Assembly: GCF_024166365.1 (NCBI RefSeq)
Contig: NC_064826.1
Span: forward strand, 60,219,001 to 60,283,000
Length of the DNA stretch: 64,000 nt
Source: Elephas maximus indicus
Taxonomy: Eukaryota > Chordata > Mammalia > Proboscidea > Elephantidae
Reading direction: 5' to 3'
The notes below the pieces were generated by a model. It had not been told where the DNA came from. It did no database searches and worked only from the letters and a program-made list of their open reading frames with translations. Of this stretch, positions 56,185-64,000 are shown piece by piece. Every line of letters begins with the position of its first letter. Position 1 is the stretch's first letter. The position numbers and the translations under genes were made by a program.

Positions 56185-56392
56185 ACTAGATGCTGGACAC
56201 TGATCTCAGCTCTTTTCTCGTATTAAGACATCTAATCCTCACAACAATCCTAAAAGTATTAACTATTATTATGCCCATTTTATAGATGAGGAAACAGAGA
56301 TAAAAGGTTACACAGGTAGTAAGGGCAGAGCCAGGATGTAATCTTAGGCCATCTGGTTCCAAAATTTATGCTCTTAATCATCATTCTAATCT
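56185..56392 (-). repeat. MIR SINE
   Basis: GACATCTAATCCTCACAACAATCC, CCCATTTTATAGATGAGGAAACAGAGAT and CACAGGTAGTAAGGGCAGAGCC give the reverse of MIR. Confidence 0.88.
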
Positions 56393-56590
56393 TTTAGAAA
56401 GGAATGCCTGAATTGATGAAGGAGCTAAATGTAAAATGATAGATCAGGGTATGTGTGTGTGTGTGTAATCACGTATGATCCAAGTTGAATCTCTAATGAG
56501 GATATTTTTAATAATGATTCCATTATTGGCACTTTGTATTTAATAAATTTATGACAGTTATTAAGTAGCACTCATTTATTTTTCTGGCAG

Positions 56591-56689
56591 GTGACTTAAT
56601 GAAAACACCAAGTTCTAATTTGAGGATACAGATTTGTAAGTGTATTGTTGATTTTTATCATGCGGAACCACCAAAGAAGCATATTACAG
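56591..56689 (+). CDS. CFAP69: CFAP69 exon 6 (residues 145-177 plus one base)
   Basis: It completes the glycine and encodes D-L-M-K-T-P-S-S-N-L-R-I-Q-I-C-K-C-I-V-D-F-Y-H-A-E-P-P-K-K-H-I-T, near-identical to human (D-L-M-K-I-P-S-S-E-L-R-I-Q-I-C-K-C). The acceptor is TTTCTGGCAG and the donor is ACAG followed by GTGAAA. Confidence 0.95.
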
Positions 56690-57353
56690 GTGAAATTTTC
56701 AGTGGTCTTTCAATAGTAATTTGTCTTTAGAAAACAATATTCCACCGTGCCTCTTTTAACTTGCAAAGGTACAGTGGGCTTATAAATGAAACATGTTAAA
56801 AAACAAAACTTTTTTTGTAGTTTTGAGCTCTTAAATAATTTTAAACAAAAAAAAAATTGGTTTGCATAATATTTTCATTCTGATGCCTAATTATGCAATT
56901 TTATAATCACACCCAAGTTAATTTAATTATAATTGCCAAAAAAACCCAGTGCAGATGCTACTAATTAATATTAATACTATTGATAATATTATTTTTTAAT
57001 TTTTTAACATTTTATAATGATTCATAGTGGCTGCTCCACCCAGCTAAATGTTTAATTTCTAATGCTAATACCATTCTCAATCATATTTCAGCAGAGTTCT
57101 GCATGTTACAGCTAAGAGATCTTAATATATGTGGTAAAATGAACCTTACTGAAATTGGTGGTATCAAGATGGGACACTTACACTGTGAAGGATGTCATGT
57201 TATTTACGACATATTTCATACCTTCACAGTTTCTGTGATTTATAATCTATCTAATAAAGGAGAAAATACATAAATAATATTATTAAATCTATTTTTTTAT
57301 ATGTTCCTTAAGATAGGTGAAAATAAGTCTTTGGTAGTTAAAAAAAAAAAAAT

Positions 57354-57560
57354 GAACCCTGGTGGCACAGTGGTTAAGTACCCAGCTGCTAACTGAAGGG
57401 TCAGCAATTTGAATCAGCCAGCTGCTACGTGGGAGAAAGATGTGGCAGTCTGCTTCTGTGAAGATTACAGCCTTGGAAACCCTATGGGGCAATTCTACTC
57501 AGTCTTATAGAGTCGCTATGAGTCGGAATTGACTCAATGACAGCGAGTTTGGTTTGGTTT
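57354..57560 (+). repeat. AfroSINE, long class
   Basis: A complete copy from GAACCCTGGTGGCACAGTGG, with GGGAGAAAGATGTGGCAGTC, to GAGTTTGGTTTGGTTT. It is the clearest long-class example in the window and is preceded by an A-run. Confidence 0.95.
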
Positions 57561-57599
57561 AGCTCAAAACAGAGGATTGTTATGATGGGAAAACATCTA

Positions 57600-58400
57600 G
57601 AGAAATCAGGAGATTTTTAAATGTTAAATTTTGGTGTTCATGAGATAGACAGGTGGAAGTGTTTGGTAGATAGTAAACATTGAATTCTAAAAGCAGCAGG
57701 GGCCAAAAACACAGGTTTGGAATTTACCCAAATAGAGATGAAAGTGAAGTCATCAAGGTGGACGAGTGTTCCAGGAGATAGAGCATATAAACAGCAAAGG
57801 ACCAAGAATGACATCACGAAGAATGTCTTTATTGAGCTTTGGAAGAAATTACCCAAAGAAAGTGGCAGCAAAAGGAGGCTTCTAGAGGAAGAAGAAAACC
57901 TGAAGGCTGGCATGTCATGTGTGCTGGTGAATGAAATGTTTGATGGAGGAGAAAGTGGTCTCAGTGTCAAATACTCTAGAGGCTCCTGTAATTGAGGGAT
58001 GAAAAAGGCAAGTTATGTAGTATCTAAAAAGTTGTTGTTAATCTTTGCTAGATCAATTGCTATAAAGTGGTCAGAGCAGATACAGGCTTAAAGAATGAGA
58101 GGGTTGTGAGTGTATAGGCTGTGGGGTTGGGAATGAGGGAGTAGAAACAGTGAATGCAGACATTTTAAGGTTAGATGATGAAGAAAAAGAAGATGCAAGG
58201 ACAGCTCAATTGATAACAAGGTTAAAGAAAGGTACCTAGGTTTTGTTTTTGTTGTTATTTGTTTTTAGAATAGGGAGAAATGAAGCTTATAGGTGAAGGA
58301 GCAAGAAGCCAGTAATGGGAAATGGGTGAGTGAAATTTCCAAAAGAAGCATGAGAGGATGGAATCAATAACACAAGCTTAGGGTTAACCTTGGCAAGATA
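57600..58400 (+). repeat. Ancient interspersed repeat, family not named
   Basis: Blocks such as GGACCAAGAATGACATCACGAAGAATG, GTGGTCTCAGTGTCAAATACTCTAGAGG and GCTAGATCAATTGCTATAAAGTGGTCAGAGC recall a mammal-wide repeat I have seen in many genomes but cannot name. Diverged; ends approximate. Confidence 0.4.
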
Positions 58401-58689
58401 CAGGTACCCTTCTTCTTTTAAGATCTAAAGGAAAAGAGAGCAGTACACGAGTTAAGACAGAGGAGTGTTGAGGTTCACAGATGTGAGATTGACCTTAATG
58501 TGATCAAGCTTTGAAAATTAGGAGCCTTAAACTGCTCTAATTGTCACACAGCTGGTTTCAAGTGATGGGCATAGCTGGGCATTTGGGACCACAACTGAAG
58601 AGTATTTAGTAGAGCTATTGGAAGAGATACATTCTTGGATACAGGAATCAAGTCCACAAGCCTTCATATTACTATATCCTTCTATAGAA

Positions 58690-58990
58690 ATGTAAATGTA
58701 ATAGAAAGATATATTAATATAAAGTATAATTTTGATTCATCCATAGGATGGACTGTTAACACAAATAAAAATCATTTTTAAATATTTTGTAGCGTGGGAG
58801 AAAGCTCACAATAAAATGTTCATTAGCTAGAGTAGAATATAAAATTGTGTAGACAGTATATAGTAAAAATTATATACATCCACTAAAAATATCAGAAATA
58901 AGTATACCAAAATGTTAATGTTGCTGTCCCTGGGTGGTGAAATTACAGGCAATTTTCGCTTTTCTGTTCATACTGTTCAGGCCTTTTAAA
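58690..58990 (+). repeat. Old L1-type 3' segment
   Basis: GATTCATCCATAGGATGGACTGTTAA ... CACAATAAAATGTTCATTAG ... CTGTCCCTGGGTGGTGAAATTACAGGCAATTTTC resembles old L1 3' UTRs. Confidence 0.5.
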
Positions 58991-59317
58991 ATGCCTATAG
59001 TGAGCAACTATGGCATAACATAGAGAACCCGTCACAGGAGTGGACAGGGGCTTGTCAATGCCCAGAGATCAAACTCAGGAAAATAAGACAGATTGTCAGG
59101 CATCTCAGAACTATGAAATGTTAAAGAGTCTAGTTGGTCCCAAAAGTTAGGGAGCAAGGAAATCTAAAAAGTAATGGCACTAGAGGAAAAAGTAGCCTCA
59201 TCTCAAGTTAGCAAGTAGCCTCTGGTGTTTGAATTCCTCTCATTGAATGTGGTTGAGAACTAAAAAAAAAAAAAAAAAGGCAAAAGGAAATTCTCATAAA
59301 ACATATCACCATGAATT

Positions 59318-59486
59318 GGAAACCCTGGTGGCTAGTGGTTAAGAGCTACGGCTGCTAGCCAAAAGGATCACGGTTCGAATCCACCAGGTGCTCCTTGGAA
59401 ACCCTATGGGGCAGTTCTAAACTGTCCTATAGGGTCACTATGAGTCGGAATTGACTCGATGGTGGCAGGTTTGGTTTTTTTTTTTT
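59318..59486 (+). repeat. AfroSINE, short class
   Basis: GGAAACCCTGGTGGCTAGTGG to GGCAGGTTTGGTTTTTTTTTTTT; internal segment absent, low divergence. Confidence 0.93.
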
Positions 59487-59749
59487 AATAAAAAGCCAAT
59501 AAATTCGTTAGGATTTAACAGAACAGCATTTGATTTTTCACCTCTGTTGCATTTCAGACACCACATGATTGTCCCTAAAAGCACTGAAATAATGCCTTGA
59601 TTTGAATCGGGAAAACACCCAGTGTTTGTAATCATGCTGTTTTCCTTTACAGAAAGACATACCTACTGACAAATAAAAAGCATTTTTGTTCTTTAGAATT
59701 TAAAATGTGTCCCCAAAATTTGTGGTGCTGTTTCAGATTCTGCACCAGA

Positions 59750-59963
59750 AGATCAGCAAACTGTGGTCCATAGGCCAAAATTCGCTCACTGTAATTGAAG
59801 ATTTATTGGAACACAGCCACACCCATTCATTTATGTATTGTCTGTGGCTGCTTTGGTGCTGCAGCCTCAGCGTTAAGTAGTTGAGACAGAAACCATGTGA
59901 CCGCAAAGCCTAAAATATTTGGCCCTTTACCGTCTGGTTCTTCATAGAAAAAGTTTGCCTATC
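59750..59963 (-). repeat. hAT-like nonautonomous DNA transposon
   Basis: Ends GATCAGCAAACTGTGGTCC and GAAAAAGTTTGCCTATC are inverted relative to each other (GGCAAACT type). The interior has TATTGGAACACAGCCACACCCATTCATTTA, a known mammalian hAT-Charlie-type motif. Confidence 0.7.
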
Positions 59964-60102
59964 ATACTATACCATTTTTAAATTCCTTCTGCTTTCTAAA
60001 AGTTTTGGTGTTGTTTAGTGATAAATTACTAATTTCTTTTTCTTAATGTAGACAATCATTATGTGAACTAACTGTATACATTTCTTAACTAATTGTTGTT
60101 AG

Positions 60103-60252
60103 GTTACGAGCAAGCTAGTTCATCGTACAAGATTCAAATGGCTGAAGTGGGAGGACTGGCAAAAACAATGGTCCAGTCAATGGCCTTGCTTGAAAATCAG
60201 CTTGTTGAGAAACTCTGGGTACTTAAAGCCCTGCAGCATCTCTCAACTTCTG
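60103..60252 (+). CDS. CFAP69: CFAP69 exon 7 (residues 178-227 plus one base)
   Basis: It encodes Y-E-Q-A-S-S-S-Y-K-I-Q-M-A-E-V-G-G-L-A-K-T-M-V-Q-S-M-A-L-L-E-N-Q ... W-V-L-K-A-L-Q-H-L-S-T-S, near-identical to human. The acceptor is TTGTTGTTAG and the donor is G followed by GTTTGT. The downstream intron is only 101 bases. Without splicing the frame runs to a stop that overlaps the intron's acceptor TAG. Confidence 0.95.
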
Positions 60253-60353
60253 GTTTGTACGATATTATTAAATTTGAGCACTTCTTTTTCTTTTATTTCT
60301 GTTTAACTGTGGAAAGAGTATGCAACATACATAATTTTAAAATTTATTTTTAG

Positions 60354-60531
60354 AAGTTAATTGTACTTTTATGATGAAAGCACAAGCAGCCAGTGGCATC
60401 TGTGCTCACCTCAATGACCCAGATCCCTCTGGACAACTCCTGTTTCGTTCATCAGAAATACTCTGGAACTTGTTGGAAAAATCCTCGAAAGAAGAAATTA
60501 TCCAACAGCTTAGTAATTTGGAATGTTTGCT
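60354..60531 (+). CDS. CFAP69: CFAP69 exon 8 (residues 228-286 plus two bases)
   Basis: E-V-N-C-T-F-M-M-K-A-Q-A-A-S-G-I-C-A-H-L-N-D-P-D-P-S-G-Q-L-L-F-R-S-S-E-I-L-W-N-L-L-E-K-S-S-K-E-E-I-I-Q-Q-L-S-N-L-E-C-L follows human almost exactly. It is helical, as in the ARM-like part of the protein. The acceptor is ATTTTTAG and the donor is CT followed by GTAAGT. Confidence 0.96.
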
Positions 60532-60593
60532 GTAAGTATATGTGGCTAAAATAAGAATGTTTTTTTAACTCTTAAAATGATAGCCAGTGGTAT

Positions 60594-62116
60594 CCAATCA
60601 TTAACCATTAAAAAAAAATGCAATTCAAAACTACCATGAGATACCATCTCACCCCAATGAGGCTGGCACTAATCCGAAAAACACAAAATAATAAATGTTG
60701 GAGAGGTTGTGGAGTGACTGGAACACTGATGCACTGCTGGTGGGAATATAAAATGGTACAACCACTTTTGAAATGGATTTGGTGTTTCCTTAAAAAGCTA
60801 TAAATAGAGGTACCATACAATCCAGCAATCCTGCTCCTTGGAATATATCCTAGAGAAATGAGAGCCGTCACGCAGATAGATACATCAATACCCATGTTCA
60901 TTGTAGCACTGTTCACAATAGCAAAAAGATGGAAACAACCTAGGTGCCCATGAACATATGAATGGATAAACAAATTATGGCACAGACACACAATGGAATA
61001 CCGCACAATGATAAAGAACAATGATGACTCCACTAAACATCTCCCAACATGGCTGAATCTAGAAGGCATTATGCTGAGTGAAGTTAGTTGCAAAAGGACA
61101 AATATTGCATGAGACCACTGTTATAAGAACTCAAGAAAAGTTTGAAACACAGAAGAAAACATTCTTTGATGGTTACAAGGATGGGGAGGGAGGGAGAAGG
61201 TAATTCACTAACTAGATAGTAGGCAAGAATCATCTTAGGTAAAGGGAAGGAAAGCACACAATACAGAGGAAGTTAGCACAAGGGAACTAAACCAAAAGCT
61301 AAGAAGTTTCCTGAACATAATCAAACACTTCAAGGGACAGAGTAGCAAGGGCTGGGGTCTGGAGACCATGGTTTCAGGGGACATCTAGGTGAATTGTCAT
61401 GACAAAGTTTATTAAGAAAATATTGTGTATCCCACCTTGGTGAGTGGCATCTGGGGTCTTAAAAGCTTGCGAGCAGCCGTTTAAGATTCATCAATTGGTT
61501 CCAGCTCACTTGGAGCAAAGGAGAATGAGGTACACCAAAGACATAAGGAAAATATTAGCCCAAGAGACAAGAGGGCTACATATACCAGAGACTCCGCCTG
61601 AGAGCAGAAGAACTAGATGGTGCCCAGCTACCACCAATGACTGCCCTGACAGGAAACACAACACAAAGTCCATGACGGAGCAGGAGAAAAGTGTGGAGCA
61701 GAACTCAAATTCATGTAAAAAGACCGGACTTAATGGTCTGGCTGAGACTGGAAGAACCGTCAAGGCCATGGCCCCCGGACTCTCTGTTAACCCAGAACTA
61801 AAACCATTCCGGAAGCCCACTCTTCAGACCTTTGTCTGAAGATTAGGCTGGACTATAAAACAAAATTGTACTCATGAAGAGTATGCTTCTTAGTTCAGGC
61901 AGATACACGAGACCAAATGGGTGGCTCCTGCATGGAGGCAGGATGAGAAGCCAAGAACGGACAGGAGCTCGTTGGATAAACACAGGAAACTTGGGGGGTG
62001 TGCTGTCACATTAGAGGGATTGCAGCTAGTGTCACATAACAATATGTGTATAAATTTTTGTATGAGAAGTTAACTTGAGCTGTAAACTTTCACCTAAAGC
62101 ACACACACACAAAAAA
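60594..62116 (+). mobile_element. 5'-truncated L1, sense, with target-site duplication
   Basis: It starts within ORF2 (the S-L-A-I-R-E region as in the L1 at 40-47 kb), carries the ORF2 C-terminus to about 61.14 kb, and ends with the whole 3' UTR and an A-rich end after ACACACACAC. GATAGCCAGTG(G/A)TAT flanks it at 60579-60593 and 62117-62131. It is the only L1 here in the transcription direction of CFAP69. Confidence 0.95.
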
Positions 62117-62409
62117 GATAGCCAGTGATATAGCTTAACATCTTTGGATCTGTGTACCCATACGCTTTTGATTCACGTAATGACTATGTTTCAGGACATC
62201 TGTTTTGTGCCATAGTATACATGAATCTGCACAATAACAATCCATGCTTTTCTATATAACAGCTTTTGAAACCACTGGTTAAGAAGACCAAATTATGCCT
62301 AAAGTAAAATTAAACATTTAGAAGAACTATTTCATTGATTCATTCAGTAAATGTATTATTGAATGCTATCAGCCAGATACTGTAATAAGTACTAGCAATA
62401 AAATGTGAG

Positions 62410-62605
62410 TAAGCCTTCAAGTTTGTTATTCATTTATTCAACAAATAATTATTGTCTGCTCTGCACCAGGTTCAGTACTAGGTAGTAGAAATAAAATTGA
62501 AAACAATGAAGCCATGGTCTCTATTTTCACGTTTTTTATAATGTGATAGGCGAGAGGGACAAGGAAATAAGCAACTAAAAGAGAATGTACTAAATGTTAT
62601 GAAAG
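62410..62605 (-). repeat. L2 LINE 3' end
   Basis: TTATTCATTTATTCAACAAATAATTATTGTCTGC ... GGTTCAGTACTAGG is the antisense L2 3' end. Confidence 0.65.
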
Positions 62606-63239
62606 AGATTATCACAAGGGACTATGTGTTCTTCAAAAGAGGGTGAATTCACAGTTTTGGGTTGCACATGACAGAAAACGTAAGTCAACTGACCTAAGCA
62701 GTATAGAGAATTTATGGACTCATGTATACAGACTTATTTGGAGACATCAAAATTCACGTGGGCTGGATTCAAGATTCCAGCAGTGTCAGGAGTTAGGCCC
62801 CGTTCATCCTCCACACTGTCTTCTACTGTGTTGGCTTCATTTTTAGGCTACACCTGTTGAACCCTGGGAAGTCCAGGTTCACATCATCACAGCACCAAAT
62901 CAAGTAGAAGAGAAGGCTTGCTATTCTGAAAGCTCAAAGAAAAGTGTTCAAATTGAGTTCATGTTGGCTATCACTGGCCTGGTGTTGCTCGTATGACCAT
63001 TCCAGAGCCAGTTACTGATGCTAGAGAGAAGGAATGTTCCGACTGGCTAAAAGGCAGCTGAAGACAAGCTTTATACGTCCAACAGTTGGGGAGGATTGAG
63101 TGCTTAGATGAAAATAAGGGTATTGTCATCATTAGAAGGGTGAGTGCGTCCCATGAGGCAAAATAACAAACATCCACTGTAGAGGGAACCTGACCAGACT
63201 GGGAATATTAACAAATGCTTCATGCAGAAAATGAGAGCT

Positions 63240-63500
63240 AATTTGGTACCTGAATGGTATGTAGGAAGTAGCAATATAAAAGAGTTTTGCATGCTGAGAG
63301 CATCCTAGACAGAGGGAACAGAAGTGAAAATAGAATTTTGCAAAATCAAGAAACTAAAAGAAATTCAGTATGGTGAGAGCCATTGAAGGATGTTAAAAGT
63401 GAAATGACATGATTGAATCTTCATTTTAGAGCAATGTTTCAAATGGATTTGTTGATTCTTACCAAGTGCATAGTGAATTAGAGATAGATTTGGAAATGTA
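63240..63500 (+). repeat. L2-like fragment
   Basis: GACAGAGGGAACAGAAGTGAAAATAG, GAGAGCCATTGAAGGATGTTAAAAGTGAAATGACATGAT follow an internal L2 block. It ends about 90 bases before exon 9. Confidence 0.45.
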
Positions 63501-63593
63501 GAAATACTTAGAAATGAATAGTATAAAAGGGGAATTTTATTGAAAGCCAAATAGTATTTCCGTAGAACATAAAAATGTGATTTTACTTTCTAG

Positions 63594-63717
63594 GGCTTTG
63601 AAGGAAGTATTTAAAAATCTGTTTATAAGAGGTTTTAGTAATTACGATCGCCAACTTAGAAATGATATATTAGTGATCACTACAATTATAGCTCAAAACC
63701 CTGGAGCACCAATGATT
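63594..63717 (+). CDS. CFAP69: CFAP69 exon 9 (residues 287-328)
   Basis: It completes Leu287 and encodes A-L-K-E-V-F-K-N-L-F-I-R-G-F-S-N-Y-D-R-Q-L-R-N-D-I-L-V-I-T-T-I-I-A-Q-N-P-G-A-P-M-I, near-identical to human. The acceptor is TTTACTTTCTAG and the donor is ATT followed by GTAAGT. Phase 0. The remaining two thirds of the protein lie beyond the window. Confidence 0.96.
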
Positions 63718-63826
63718 GTAAGTACAAATCAAGTTGCATTCATTTAATTGTGGAAGAGGTGGATGTGTGGGGAAGGAATCTTAAAAATGTTTTAATATTT
63801 ATGGATTTTGTTGTAATGCTACGTGT

Positions 63827-64000
63827 CTTAGCCATCTAGTACTGCTGTAACAGAAATACCACAAGTGAATGGCTTTAACAAACAGAAGTTTATTCTCTCA
63901 GTCTAGAAAGCTAGAAGTCTGAATTCACGGTGCCAGCTCCAGGGGAAGGCTTTCTCTCTGTTTTTTGGCTTTGGGAGAAGGTCCTTGTCATCAATCTTCC
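63827..64000 (+). repeat. LTR-like interspersed repeat, cut by window edge
   Basis: GTCTTAGCCATCTAGTACTGCTGTAACAGAAATACCACAAGTG then GTTTATTCTCTCAGTCTAGAAAGC resembles the start of MaLR-type LTRs and repeats common in elephant sequence. Family not assigned; the end lies outside the window. Confidence 0.5.

Larger units (their letters stand above)
52817..56590 (+). other. CFAP69: CFAP69 intron 5
   Basis: Three AfroSINEs, one TIR-type DNA transposon and a MIR are listed separately. The stretch at 54.1-55.5 kb has no assignable feature apart from a T-run at 54532-54549. Confidence 0.8.
56690..60102 (+). other. CFAP69: CFAP69 intron 6
   Basis: It has two AfroSINEs, an old L1-type 3' segment and a hAT-like element, plus an unnamed ancient repeat at 57.6-58.4 kb. 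The 92-codon plus-strand frame and the overlapping minus-strand frame at 57.64-58.0 kb lie in that repeat and have no support as genes. Confidence 0.8.
60532..63593 (+). other. CFAP69: CFAP69 intron 8
   Basis: Half of it is a sense-oriented L1. The rest holds L2-like pieces and an unnamed old repeat at about 62.64-63.06 kb (GGTTGCACATGACAGAAAAC ... GAATTTATGGACTCATGTA). None of the short frames is a gene. Confidence 0.8.

Noticed and set aside
57638-57995. 110-codon minus and 92-codon plus frames in CFAP69 intron 6
   Set aside because: They lie in an ancient interspersed repeat, with no sign of coding constraint.
60093-60353. 86-codon frame as a separate small gene
   Set aside because: It is CFAP69 exon 7 plus read-through of the 101-base intron.

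Overview
This is mammalian nuclear DNA, AT-rich and dense in retroposons, with two protein-coding genes on the plus strand. Both are recognisable by protein similarity. STEAP2 is a metalloreductase; all four coding exons are present and encode 490 residues. CFAP69 (formerly C7orf63) is a cilia and flagella protein; its first nine coding exons are present, about 328 residues, and the gene runs off the right edge. The order STEAP2 then CFAP69 on the same strand matches human 7q21.

The repeats point to Afrotheria, most likely an elephant or other paenungulate. About twenty copies of the tRNA-derived AfroSINE are scattered through the window. They fall into a long class (about 200 bp) and a short class (about 160 bp) that lacks an internal segment of about 40 bp. 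A short subfamily of this kind is known from hyraxes, sirenians and proboscideans. RTE-type LINE fragments and L1 elements over 7 kb also fit an elephant-like genome. The species call is inference.

Layout: 1-3122 is the end of a STEAP2 5' UTR intron. STEAP2 coding exons lie at 3123-12222, followed by a probable long 3' UTR to about 17.4 kb. The intergenic region (17.4-31.9 kb) holds AfroSINEs, an LTR-like repeat, a nearly full-length antisense L1 (20.57-28.24 kb, itself interrupted by an AfroSINE), and an antisense RTE 3' portion (28.78-31.45 kb) carrying a nested solo LTR. A CpG-rich TATA-less promoter at 31.9-32.3 kb leads into CFAP69 exon 1. CFAP69 intron 1 (15 kb) contains an AfroSINE, an L1 3' end with a clear target-site duplication, an RTE 5' portion, and a 7.1 kb antisense L1 with a 12-bp target-site duplication. 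Exons 2-9 follow at 47.4-63.7 kb, with a further sense-strand L1 in intron 8.

The two host genes do unrelated jobs: STEAP2 reduces iron and copper at endosomal and plasma membranes, and CFAP69 acts in sperm flagella and olfactory cilia. I see no new gene system. The items most worth checking are a collinear split RTE flanking CFAP69 exon 1, the 3' tail shared by RTE and AfroSINE, the nested-insertion chronology, and weak splice sites in CFAP69.
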